Below are positions 1-6,987 of a stretch of DNA of 9,870 nt, one piece after another. Numbering within the stretch: the first letter of the stretch is position 1; each line of letters opens with the position of its first letter. The translations under genes were made by a program, and so were the position numbers. This stretch comes from Planctomycetales bacterium (GTDB lineage Bacteria > Planctomycetota > UBA11346). The stretch is taken from contig JANYGY010000236.1 in assembly GCA_025362255.1 (NCBI GenBank), positions 1 through 9,870 on the forward strand, given 5' to 3'. The notes beneath the pieces were generated by a model. That model did no database searches, was not told the origin of the DNA, and saw only the letters and a list, made by a program, of their open reading frames with translations.

Positions 1-159
1 TCTATGATTGTTTGAGCACCTGTACTATTTAAGTACTTTTTACAGTCCACGACTGAAATTCGGACTGTTACAAATGAAGGCTTTCTTCACGACATCTATT
101 TTTTCACTCATCGGTGATTAACTGGATGACCACTGATATCATTTAAATTGCGAGAGTTT

Positions 160-203
160 TACAAACGTGTTACAGTTGGATGGCTCACAACGTTTGTATT
201 TTT
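160..203 (+). terminator. Possible weak intrinsic terminator
   Basis: A perfect 9-bp inverted repeat, TACAAACGT at 160-168 and ACGTTTGTA at 190-198, encloses a 21-base loop and is followed directly by TTTTT (199-203). This is the layout of a Rho-independent terminator for plus-strand transcription coming from the left edge. The stem is AT-rich (3 G-C pairs of 9) and the loop is large, so it would be weak. Nothing in the window shows a plus-strand transcript that would need it. Confidence 0.3.
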
Positions 204-341
204 GTTCAGTGACTCGCGTCTAGGAATAGACGGCCTCATGATCATTCACAAAGCAATGTTAATTGATGGACGGTTTGCGAGGATAAAGCTCTTCTTTCAA
301 ATGTGAGCTAACGTCCAATTCAACATCAACGCCTGCCTCGA

Positions 342-367
342 ATCACGTCAGTCTCATATCACGTCAG
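342..367. repeat. 10-bp direct repeat, 16-bp period
   Basis: ATCACGTCAG occurs at 342-351 and again at 358-367, with 6 bases between copies. Start-to-start distance is 16 bp, about one and a half helical turns. It lies just beyond the terminator of the cold-shock gene, so it could serve as an operator for a gene left of the window. No matching promoter was recognised; chance similarity cannot be excluded. Confidence 0.45.
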
Positions 368-380
368 CCTTGTTTTTACC

Positions 381-416
381 AAAAAAATTCCCCACCGGTA
401 ACCCGATGGGGAATTT
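381..416 (-). terminator. Rho-independent terminator of the cold-shock gene
   Basis: AAATTCCCCA (385-394) pairs perfectly with TGGGGAATTT (407-416). The inner bases extend the stem through a G-T pair and CCG/CGG around a 4-base loop. On the minus strand the hairpin runs straight into a tract of seven T (387-381), three of which can also pair in the stem. It begins 53 bases after the stop codon of the cold-shock gene at 470, which places the end of that transcript. On the opposite strand the hairpin is followed by only three T, so it appears directed mainly at minus-strand transcription. Confidence 0.85.
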
Positions 417-469
417 GAACATACAACAACTATCGCTGTTACCTCAGGCCAAAGGCCCACGTCTGCGCA

Positions 470-994
470 TCACGCCTGAGTTACGACCTCGACTGCGGCG
501 TCTAGGCCGTCGATCTCGCCGGGGGCGAGGATGCCTTTTTCGACCAGCAGGCTGAGGAGCCGTTCGTGCTTACGGCGCAGCTTATCGAGCTGGCCGTTGT
601 CGTCAGCTCCGCCGCCGGCGGGACTGCGTGGCGCACGAGGCGCACGCTCGGGACGCTCGAACCGCTCGCCGCGATCGAATGCCGGGCGCGGGGCGCGTTC
701 GCCAAAGCGAGGACGCGGATCATCACGATCGTCGCGCTCGTCTTGCGGGCCATTGAAGTCACCTTCGCCCTGGGGGCGTTCGATGCGCGGCTCGACCAAG
801 CCGACCGAGACGGCCTTCATGCCCTTCTCGCCTACTTCGAGCTCGTAATTAACTTTTTCACCGACCTGGAGGTAACGAAAACCCTCCATGCTGATGTTGT
901 TCTGGTGGACGAAAACATCTTCGCCGCCGTCTTCGGGTGACACGAAGCCATACCCACGACGACGATCAAAACGGACTACGGTACCGACTGCCAC
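470..994 (-). CDS. Cold-shock-domain protein with charged tail and C-terminal helix
   Basis: This 174-residue protein begins with a cold shock domain (about residues 1-66), a five-stranded beta-barrel that binds single-stranded RNA or DNA. Both nucleic-acid motifs are visible: RNP1 as GYGFV (14-18) and RNP2 as VFVHQ (27-31). Ordinary Csp proteins end near residue 70. This one continues with a tail rich in Arg, Asp, Pro and Gly (about 70-133), probably disordered, and a predicted helix with an LDKLRRKHERLLSLLVEKG core (about 136-154). By family knowledge it likely acts as a cytoplasmic RNA chaperone or translation regulator; the tail may add RNA or partner binding (inference). The start is GTG at 994, chosen because it begins the domain correctly and has GAGGT 6 bases upstream. 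It is transcribed alone, divergently from recJ, and ends at a strong terminator. Confidence 0.9.
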   Translation of the reverse strand: MAVGTVVRFDRRRGYGFVSPEDGGEDVFVHQNNISMEGFRYLQVGEKVNYELEVGEKGMKAVSVGLVEPRIERPQGEGDFNGPQDERDDRDDPRPRFGERAPRPAFDRGERFERPERAPRAPRSPAGGGADDNGQLDKLRRKHERLLSLLVEKGILAPGEIDGLDAAVEVVTQA

Positions 995-1000
995 GGAGAC

Positions 1001-1005
1001 ACCTC
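1001..1005 (-). promoter_or_regulatory. Ribosome binding site of the cold-shock gene
   Basis: GAGGT on the minus strand lies 6 bases before the GTG codon at 994. It supports this non-ATG start, which is also where homology to the cold shock domain begins. Confidence 0.7.
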
Positions 1006-1138
1006 ACGGCTGCTGGTTGATGATGATACGGAAACAGAGTGACGAACAGTCACGCATCGAGGCTTCTGCTGCAAGTTTTCTGGAGCTGAACGCGACATGC
1101 GACCAATCGAGCTGCGGATCCGAATCACCGGTGGAATG

Positions 1139-1159
1139 CGGGGCGAAACCGTCGCCCCG
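1139..1159. repeat. GC-rich perfect hairpin upstream of recJ
   Basis: CGGGGCGA (1139-1146) and TCGCCCCG (1152-1159) form a perfect 8-bp stem around a 5-base loop. No T tract follows on plus, so it is not a standard terminator. It sits about 130 bases before the recJ start. It could be a protein-binding palindrome or a leader structure; the function is unknown. Confidence 0.4.
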
Positions 1160-1277
1160 TCGATTGAGGTATTATGCATCCCCAGATTCGCGCGCAACTA
1201 CAAGTAGTGAGCTGCATGCGGGCGTTCAAGACTCACCAAGCGTCGGGCGAACCACATGGACAACCCCCAGGCCACGC

Positions 1278-1282
1278 GAGGA
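1278..1282 (+). promoter_or_regulatory. Ribosome binding site of recJ
   Basis: GAGGA lies 7 bases before ATG 1290. Three consecutive in-frame start candidates follow (GTG 1287, ATG 1290, ATG 1293); the spacing favours ATG 1290. Confidence 0.65.
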
Positions 1283-1289
1283 TGCCGTG

Positions 1290-3065
1290 ATGATGACTGC
1301 GAGCCGCCCGTGGACTGCCCGCCGGGCACCCGATGACGTGATCGCAGAGCTGGAGAATGACCTGCGGGTATCGCGTTTGACCGCGACCCTGCTGGCTTTG
1401 CGCGGAGTCCAAGACGCGCAGCAGGCCGACTCTTTTTCGGCAAAACGTCTGGCTGATCTGCACAAACCGGAATTGATGGCCGGGATGGCCGTGGCCGCCC
1501 AGCGTCTTGCGGATGCGATCAACCGACGTGAGCGGATTTTGATTCATGGCGATTACGATGTCGACGGCTCGACCTCGGCCTCTCTGCTCGCGCTGTTTGT
1601 CGATGCCTGTTCGCACCGCGCGACGGCCTGGATTCCCCATCGGCGCATCGACGGCTATGGCTTGTCCGAAGCCAGCTTTCACGCCGTCCAGGAATATAAC
1701 GCGCAGTTGATGATCACCGTTGATTGCGGCATCGCCGACGGCGGGTGGGCCAAGCGGATCGAGGCTGAAACCGGCTGCCACGTGATCATCACCGACCACC
1801 ACCTGGCTCAGCCGCAATTGCCGCAATGCACCGCGGTGTGCAATCCCAATCAGCCCGGATGCCCGTACCCAGACAAGGGTCTCGCAGGCGTGGGGGTGGC
1901 CTGGAAGCTCGCTTGGGCGACGGCCAAGATCCTTTGCCAATCGGATAAATTGACCCCCCGCCTGCGCGATTATCTGCTCGATGCCCTGGCCCTGGTGGCA
2001 GTTGGCACGGTTGCCGATTGTGCGGCGCTGATCGGTGAAAACCGCATCCTGGTCCATCACGGCTTGAACGCGCTGCGCCGCACGGCTAATCCCGGTCTGC
2101 GGGCGCTGCTTGACCACACGCGCCTGGGAGCCGACCTGACTGCCGGCGATATCGGCTGGAAAATCGGGCCGTTGCTCAACGCCGCCGGGCGGGTCGGCAG
2201 CGCGATGGCCAACATCAGGCTGCTGACCGCGCAGACTGGCGCCGAAGCCAACGAAGTGCTCAAGGGCATCATCACCGAGAACGATGAACGGCGGCGGCTG
2301 ACCCAGATCCTGACCACCGATCTGATCGCCGAGGCGGAATCCAATCCGCTCTATCTGAGCCGCGCCGCTTTGGTGTTCGCTGGCGAAGGCTGGCATCAAG
2401 GAGTCGTCGGCATCGTCGCCAGCCGGCTGGTCGAAGCGTTCGGCAAGCCAGCGTGCGTCATCGCGATCGACAGCGCGGTGCCCGCAACGGCGAGCTGCGA
2501 AGCCAAGCCGGCAATGGGCAAGGGCAGTCTGCGTTCGATCCCGCAGATCCACTTGGGCGAAGCCATCGACGCCTGCCGGGCGCACATCGTGAAAGGCGGC
2601 GGGCACGCCATGGCTGCCGGCTTGTCGATCACCGCCGCCCAGGTGCCGGCCTTCATCGAGGCGTTCGAACGGCACGTCGCTTCACGGGTGCCGGCGGGCA
2701 GCCTGACCCAGCAGACCGAGTTCGATGGCGACGCCGCGATCAGCGAACTCGATAGCGAATTCTTCACCTACCTTGATCACTTGGCGCCGTTCGGCATCGC
2801 CAATCCTGAACCGGTGGTGCGCTTGAAGCACGCGAGTTTCATCAGCAAACCCCGGCTGTTCGGCAAAGAAGGCGAACACCTGAAAGGTGCGCTTACCGAC
2901 CCCGGCGGAGGCATGCGCGAATTCCTCGCCTGGCGCGCGTCCAAGCACGCCACGACCTTCACCTCGGCGGGCAGCCGGTTCGATCTGCTGGTTCGTCCAC
3001 AGGCCGCCCGCTGGCGTGGTGAATTGCAACCGCGCTTGGTTTTCGTAGACGGCCGCAGCCACTGA
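1290..3065 (+). CDS. recJ: Single-stranded-DNA-specific exonuclease RecJ
   Basis: RecJ degrades single-stranded DNA 5' to 3' in the cytoplasm, acting in RecF-pathway recombination, mismatch repair and base excision repair, with Mn or Mg ions at the active site. The 591-residue product matches the usual length (E. coli about 577). Visible DHH-family motifs are GDYDVDG (87-93), VDCGI, the namesake TDHH (168-171) and a GTVAD segment. The DHHA1 domain follows, with GWHQGVVGIVASR and GGGHAMAAG (436-444). The C-terminal OB-type DNA-binding region includes a FGIANPEPV segment. All expected metal-binding motifs seem intact, so the enzyme is probably active. The frame is open far upstream, but homology and the GAGGA site place the start at ATG 1290. 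The stop lies 7 bases before the acyltransferase gene, suggesting a two-gene operon. Confidence 0.95.
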   Translation: MMTASRPWTARRAPDDVIAELENDLRVSRLTATLLALRGVQDAQQADSFSAKRLADLHKPELMAGMAVAAQRLADAINRRERILIHGDYDVDGSTSASLLALFVDACSHRATAWIPHRRIDGYGLSEASFHAVQEYNAQLMITVDCGIADGGWAKRIEAETGCHVIITDHHLAQPQLPQCTAVCNPNQPGCPYPDKGLAGVGVAWKLAWATAKILCQSDKLTPRLRDYLLDALALVAVGTVADCAALIGENRILVHHGLNALRRTANPGLRALLDHTRLGADLTAGDIGWKIGPLLNAAGRVGSAMANIRLLTAQTGAEANEVLKGIITENDERRRLTQILTTDLIAEAESNPLYLSRAALVFAGEGWHQGVVGIVASRLVEAFGKPACVIAIDSAVPATASCEAKPAMGKGSLRSIPQIHLGEAIDACRAHIVKGGGHAMAAGLSITAAQVPAFIEAFERHVASRVPAGSLTQQTEFDGDAAISELDSEFFTYLDHLAPFGIANPEPVVRLKHASFISKPRLFGKEGEHLKGALTDPGGGMREFLAWRASKHATTFTSAGSRFDLLVRPQAARWRGELQPRLVFVDGRSH

Positions 3066-3072
3066 CAAAAAC

Positions 3073-3966
3073 ATGTCGCGCGACCTGCTGTCACTCTCGC
3101 CGTTATTCAAGCGCGCCATGTGGCGGCTGCTGCGGGTATTCGCCCGTGATCTGACCGCGGGCGGCGCGCATCTGCTGGCGCGCCGCGTCGGCGATCTGAC
3201 ATGGTGGTGCGATGGCCGGGGGCGGCGAGTGGTTGCTGATAATCTCGCCCCCTTCGTGCCCACCGCCGAAGGCCGCGGCCGTGCGGTGCGCGGCTGTTAT
3301 CGCGCCGCTGCGGATCACCTCGCATTCATGCTCCGCCTGGATCGTCCGCGATCGCCACGCAGCCACCGCGAGTCAGATCCTGGTTTGGTTAAAATCGTTG
3401 ATCCGTGGGGCGTGTTTGCACCGGCGGTTTCCGTGGATGGCGGTGCGCGCATCGGAGGTCCGCTGCTGCTGGTGACAGTCCACGCCGATTGGACCCGTTT
3501 GTTGGCGGCGTTACACGATGCCCGGCTCATCGCCGACCTGGCGGTGATCGCCCGCCCGGTGGGTGACGCGTGGGCCGACGCGACCTTGGCCCAGATGTCG
3601 GCCCACTGCGGAGCACCGATCCTGCCGTGGAACGATGTCGCCCGCGCGGCGCTTCGTCATCTGCGCAGCGAGGGCGTGCTGGGAGTGCTCGCCGATCGTG
3701 ATTATGCCGGCGATGGGTTGGTCGTGCATCTCGCGGGGCGGAAGTGGCGAGTGCCGACCGGGCCAGCGAAATTGGCCGCCGCGAGCGGCGCGCCCCTGGT
3801 GCCGCTCGCGTGGATCGCCGGCACCATCGTGGTTGGCCGGCCCTTACGCGTGGGGTTCGACGGTGATGTGATCGCGGTCACCCGCGCCCTCGCCCGATTC
3901 CAGGCCCAGGTGTTGGCCGCGAGCCCAGCGCGTTGGGTCGCGTTCCACCAGATGTGGGAAACGTGA
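3073..3966 (+). CDS. LpxL/HtrB-like lysophospholipid or lipid A acyltransferase family protein
   Basis: This 297-residue protein resembles the LpxL/HtrB branch of the lysophospholipid acyltransferase superfamily, which adds acyl chains to lipid A or other glycolipids at the inner membrane. Support comes from its length, the N-terminal pattern RRVVADNL, a hydrophobic strand ending in VTVH (H137), an ARPVGD segment, then ADRDY (207-211) and a G-x-AKLA-x-x-SGAPLVPLA stretch typical of the substrate-binding part. Oddly, the catalytic motif is usually His, four residues, then Asp or Glu; here H137 is followed by ADWT and then Arg142, with the only nearby acid at D139. The protein may be inactive, use another acid, or have diverged in function. 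No strong N-terminal membrane helix is seen. It starts 7 bases after recJ with no clear ribosome binding site, so translation may be coupled. It converges with the next gene. Confidence 0.75.
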   Translation: MSRDLLSLSPLFKRAMWRLLRVFARDLTAGGAHLLARRVGDLTWWCDGRGRRVVADNLAPFVPTAEGRGRAVRGCYRAAADHLAFMLRLDRPRSPRSHRESDPGLVKIVDPWGVFAPAVSVDGGARIGGPLLLVTVHADWTRLLAALHDARLIADLAVIARPVGDAWADATLAQMSAHCGAPILPWNDVARAALRHLRSEGVLGVLADRDYAGDGLVVHLAGRKWRVPTGPAKLAAASGAPLVPLAWIAGTIVVGRPLRVGFDGDVIAVTRALARFQAQVLAASPARWVAFHQMWET

Positions 3967-3970
3967 CGTC

Positions 3971-3989
3971 CGTTCAGCGAAGCTGAACG
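3971..3989. repeat. Hairpin between convergent genes
   Basis: CGTTCAGC (3971-3978) and GCTGAACG (3982-3989) form a perfect 8-bp stem with a GAA loop. It starts 5 bases after the acyltransferase stop codon and covers the stop codon of the opposing gene (3974-3976). No T tract follows on either strand, so it is not a classic intrinsic terminator, but it may stabilise 3' ends or contribute to bidirectional termination. Confidence 0.45.
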
Positions 3990-4858
3990 CCCCAGGTGAA
4001 GCCGTTGCCTTGTCCGGCCGCTTGCACGCTCAACCCATTGCTCGCGCCACACGACGGCGTCACCACCGGGCCCTCGTGATGATTTTCATGAAAAGAGCAG
4101 CCCCACCCATACGGGCTGCGCAAAATGGTCGGGTATGGCGTGTAGGTCGAGAAGTTCGAGTAGACTATCTGCGGTGCCGGCGCGGGGTCGTTGGCGCGGC
4201 GTTCGGCGGCCTGCGCGGTGCGCAGCTCGGTCTCTTTTTTGGCGATCTCAAGTTCTGCCAGGCGACGTTCACGCTCCTTGGTCGCCAAGGTTTCGGCTTC
4301 TTGGGTGACTCGCGCTTCTTCGGCGAGAACCCCCTCGCGCTCGGCTGCCTGGACCCACTTGCCGCGAAAGAACACCTCGCCGCGAGCAGCAGCGGCCGCC
4401 GCGGGCTTCATCCATTTGCCGTCTTGCTTGACCTCGCCGAGCGCCGCATGAGCCGGTGCGAAATCTGCGTCGCGGGCAATCGCCGCTTTCGCCAATTCAC
4501 GAAACGCCGGTGATTCGCCCAGCGCTTTGGCCTCTTCAGCCAAGGCCCACCATTGGTCGGCCGTGCCATCGCTGGCGGTCAGCGCGAGGCGCTTGGCGTC
4601 GAAGGCCTCCTGCTTTTTCTGATGCAGCGTTTTGCCGTAGGTGATCGTCACGATGTCGGAGGCCTTGAAATGCAGCACCGCCGTCATGCCGCCAACGCGG
4701 GTCTTGAATTCAACCAGCGGCTCGCCCGGTACCGACTGCACGTCACCGTCGATCACGCGCCCGTCCTTGAGCGTGATCTCGTCGGCCTGAAGCACGGCCA
4801 CCGTGCCTGTCGCCAACAAGGAAAACAAGGCAAGCAAGGCGGATGAAGGGATTTTCAT
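3974..4858 (-). CDS. Secreted coiled-coil protein of unknown function
   Basis: I do not recognise a named family. The 294-residue product has a good Sec signal peptide (Lys2, hydrophobic 7-23, likely cleavage after LQA at 25). The mature part opens with LKDGRVIDGDV (30-40), a small beta segment often seen after signal peptides in PVC-group proteins. A helical part resembling one or two TPR units follows (about 78-143). Next come two G-K-W elements (147-149 and 166-168) and a charged Ala/Glu-rich coiled coil (about 170-222). The Pro/Tyr/Gly-rich tail has two cysteines (254, 270) flanking His257, His260 and His261. After export the cysteines could form a disulfide or join a metal site (inference). 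The ATG start is set by the signal peptide; no clear ribosome binding site precedes it. It lies 41 bases after macB on the same strand, so it may be co-transcribed with the exporter. Confidence 0.7.
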   Translation of the reverse strand: MKIPSSALLALFSLLATGTVAVLQADEITLKDGRVIDGDVQSVPGEPLVEFKTRVGGMTAVLHFKASDIVTITYGKTLHQKKQEAFDAKRLALTASDGTADQWWALAEEAKALGESPAFRELAKAAIARDADFAPAHAALGEVKQDGKWMKPAAAAAARGEVFFRGKWVQAAEREGVLAEEARVTQEAETLATKERERRLAELEIAKKETELRTAQAAERRANDPAPAPQIVYSNFSTYTPYPTILRSPYGWGCSFHENHHEGPVVTPSCGASNGLSVQAAGQGNGFTWGVQLR

Positions 4859-4899
4859 AGCGTCAAGTTAACCGAACCGCTGATTTTTCCACTGCCAAA

Positions 4900-6930
4900 T
4901 CAGGTACGCAGCGCCTCGACCGGATCCATGCGCGCGGCTTTCCACGCTGGATACAGGCCGAAGCCGATCCCGATCGCCATGCTCGAGACCGTCGCGATGA
5001 GCATGATCCAGCCGTTAAACGCGACCGGAAAGGCGAACAGACCCTGAATCAGCAAGCCCGAGCCGACCCCGAGCACCAGGCCGAGGATTCCTCCAGCAGT
5101 CGCGATGAGCACGGCTTCGGTGAGGAATTGGCGGAGGATATCGCTGCGACTGGCGCCGATCGCACGGCGAATGCCGATCTCGCGGGTGCGCTCGGTGACG
5201 CTGGCGAGCATGATGTTCATGATCCCGATGCCGCCGACGACCAGGCTGATGCCGGCGATGACCACGATGATGACGTTGAAGACCTCCTTGGTGCGCTGCG
5301 CTTGCCGCATCGCTTCGAGCGGCACCGAGACCACGAAATCATCGGCCCCGTGATGCAGCTCAGCGACCATCCGGCGGATCAGTTCCGAGGCGCCGAGCAA
5401 ACGTTCCTCGCTGGCCAGACGCAAGCTCAACGCATCGAACGGGCTTTCCCGCTCGGCCTTGCGAAAATAGGCGCGCAGGCTGGCGTGCGGCAGATACACG
5501 TCCTGGTTGCGATCGATCACCGTGATATCTGCGACGCCACCTTTGCTGAAGGCCTTGGCGGCCATCACGCCGATCACTTCGAACGGCTCGTCGCCGACGA
5601 TCACCACTTGGCCGAGCGGTTGATCGCCGAGCTTCAACGCCTCGGCGATCGCCGAGCCGAGCACCACCACGCGCCGCCGTTGCGCTTCATCGTCCGGCGC
5701 GAGGAACCGCCCCTGGCCGACGTGGAAATCGGTGACCTGTTCGAAATCTCCGAACACCCCGAGGACGTTGGCGAAGTCGATCGCCTGGGTGCCGAGCTTG
5801 AGTTCGGCTTTGATGCCTTTCCACCCGGTGGCGGCGACGATTCCCTGCTCCTGGGCAAAGACCTCGCGGATGCGCGCCAGATCATCGGCGCTGACGCCAT
5901 CGGGATTCAGGCGGCGCACGCGGGCTAGGCGCGTACCTTCGAGATCGAGGCTGCGCACCTGGATGTTGTTGCGGCCGATCTGGCGAATCTGCTTGAGCTG
6001 TTCCTCTTTGCCGCCTTCGGTGATAGCGGTCATCGCGATCACCGCCGCGATACCGAAGACGATCCCGAGCATGGTCAGCAGCGTGCGCAGGGCGTGCGCG
6101 GCCAGTCCTTCGTGCCACGCCATGCGCAGCAGATCGGCGAAGCGCATGCCGTCGGCCGGCTCTGTCCGGCTGGTTGCAGGAGGGGTTTGCTCAGCGCCAA
6201 CTGACGCCGCCTCGCCGTGCCCGGCACTGAAGCCCGCATTGAGGTCATCGGAAACGATCCGCCCATCGACGATGCGGATGACCCGCTGAGCCTGCGCCGC
6301 GACCGTCGGATCATGCGTCACCAGGACGATGGTGTGGCCTTCGGCATGCAAGGTTTTGAGCGTGGTGAGGATCTCTGCGCCGGTCTTGGTGTCGAGATTG
6401 CCGGTCGGCTCATCGGCCAGCACCAGGTGCGGCCGGCACGCGAGGCCGCGGGCGATCGCGACCCGCTGCATCTGGCCACCAGACAATTCCTGCGGCCGAT
6501 GATCAAGGCGTTGGCCGAGTCCGAACCGGCCGGCGAAATCCCGCGCCGTCGCATGACGCTCAGCCGCGGCGACTCCGGCATAGACCAGGCCGAGCGCGAT
6601 ATTGTCGGTGACGGTCAGGGTTGGCAGCAAATTATAGCTTTGAAACACGTAGCCGATCGAGCGGTTGCGCACCCGTGACAATTCAATGTCGGTGGCGCGC
6701 GCGATTTCGCGGCCCTCAAGAACATAACTGCCCGAGGTCGGCTGATCGAGGCAGCCGAGGATGTACATCAGGGTCGATTTTCCTGACCCTGACGGCCCGA
6801 TGATCGCGACGAATTCTCCGGCGCAGATCGTCAGATCGACGCCATCAAGCGCCCGGACTTCGCTGTCACCGACCTGATAAAGGCGGGTGATTCCGGCAAG
6901 ATGGATGAGCGGCTTGGTGAGGGCAGTCAT
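4900..6930 (-). CDS. macB: MacB-type ABC exporter, ATPase-permease fusion
   Basis: This 676-residue protein has the full MacB layout. The ATPase domain (about 8-230) shows Walker A GPSGSGKS (45-52), Q-loop Gln97, signature LSGGQ (149-153), Walker B LVLADE (169-174) and H-loop His206, so it should hydrolyse ATP. A Pro/Ala-rich linker leads to the first membrane helix (about 284-303), a large periplasmic domain (about 304-545), and three C-terminal helices (about 550-577, 604-628, 640-660) with the FtsX-family ERTREIGIRRAIGA motif between the second and third. MacB proteins use ATP to drive a periplasmic adaptor and TolC-like channel that expel macrolides, toxins, siderophores or lipoproteins; the substrate here cannot be told. 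ATG 6930 is chosen because homology begins just after it. An in-frame TTG at 6954 would add 8 residues. Neither start has a clear ribosome binding site. It is 57 bases downstream of the adaptor gene, likely in the same operon. Confidence 0.93.
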   Translation of the reverse strand: MTALTKPLIHLAGITRLYQVGDSEVRALDGVDLTICAGEFVAIIGPSGSGKSTLMYILGCLDQPTSGSYVLEGREIARATDIELSRVRNRSIGYVFQSYNLLPTLTVTDNIALGLVYAGVAAAERHATARDFAGRFGLGQRLDHRPQELSGGQMQRVAIARGLACRPHLVLADEPTGNLDTKTGAEILTTLKTLHAEGHTIVLVTHDPTVAAQAQRVIRIVDGRIVSDDLNAGFSAGHGEAASVGAEQTPPATSRTEPADGMRFADLLRMAWHEGLAAHALRTLLTMLGIVFGIAAVIAMTAITEGGKEEQLKQIRQIGRNNIQVRSLDLEGTRLARVRRLNPDGVSADDLARIREVFAQEQGIVAATGWKGIKAELKLGTQAIDFANVLGVFGDFEQVTDFHVGQGRFLAPDDEAQRRRVVVLGSAIAEALKLGDQPLGQVVIVGDEPFEVIGVMAAKAFSKGGVADITVIDRNQDVYLPHASLRAYFRKAERESPFDALSLRLASEERLLGASELIRRMVAELHHGADDFVVSVPLEAMRQAQRTKEVFNVIIVVIAGISLVVGGIGIMNIMLASVTERTREIGIRRAIGASRSDILRQFLTEAVLIATAGGILGLVLGVGSGLLIQGLFAFPVAFNGWIMLIATVSSMAIGIGFGLYPAWKAARMDPVEALRT

Positions 6931-6987
6931 GTCGGTTCGCACAGAAGGAGACAAGGTGAAGACAAGGTTTGAAAAACAGACGACGCA

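Larger units (their letters stand above)
1..380. other. AT-rich non-coding region
   Basis: No credible gene is seen on either strand. Positions 1-360 are about 40% GC by hand count, clearly lower than the coding DNA to the right. The stretch contains a 7-bp inverted repeat (42-48 with 62-68), a 9-bp inverted repeat followed by five T (160-203), abutting palindromes TGATATCA (134-141) and ATTTAAAT (141-148), and a 10-bp direct repeat (342-351 and 358-367). Only tiny reading frames occur: about 15 codons on plus from position 74, and about 23 codons on minus starting near 112. Neither has a ribosome binding site. The region may hold the 3' end or the promoter of a gene beyond the left edge, or a small RNA; the sequence does not decide between these. 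Confidence 0.6.
995..1289. other. Divergent intergenic region, cold-shock gene / recJ
   Basis: This 295-base gap must contain the promoters of both flanking genes. No reading frame here looks coding, although the recJ frame stays open through it. Candidate -10 boxes are TATTAT (1170-1175, plus) and TATCAT (minus, near 1022-1027), but neither has a convincing -35 box at 16-18 bases. An 8-bp hairpin (1139-1159) lies just upstream of the plus-strand box. No long cold-shock-type leader was recognised; the cold-shock ribosome binding site is close to the candidate minus -10 box. Confidence 0.5.

Noticed and set aside
22..41. GTACT/AGTAC stem followed by TTTTT as a terminator
   Set aside because: The stem is only 5 bp with two G-C pairs, too weak to call alone in AT-rich DNA.
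74..121. Tiny frame on plus (about 15 codons, MKAFF start) in the AT-rich region
   Set aside because: It resembles the start of a signal peptide but stops after 15 codons and has no ribosome binding site.
443..480. CTCAGGC/GCCTGAG inverted repeat around the cold-shock stop codon
   Set aside because: The stem is 7 bp with a 24-base loop and no T tract; the terminator at 381-416 explains the transcript end far better.
370..555. 61-codon frame on plus across the terminator
   Set aside because: It crosses the terminator hairpin and runs antisense into the cold-shock gene; there is no ribosome binding site.
888..1289. Upstream extension of the recJ frame
   Set aside because: It crosses the start of the divergent cold-shock gene, lacks similarity to RecJ, and a good ribosome binding site plus homology place the start at 1290.
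1233..2675. Long open frame (480 codons) on minus opposite recJ
   Set aside because: It lies antisense to a clearly recognisable RecJ with intact motifs. High-GC codon bias commonly opens the complementary frame, and the translation shows no recognisable domain.
5128..5928. Open frame (266 codons) on plus opposite macB
   Set aside because: It is antisense to a complete MacB permease; its Asp/His/Ala-rich composition is an artefact of the reverse-complement frame.
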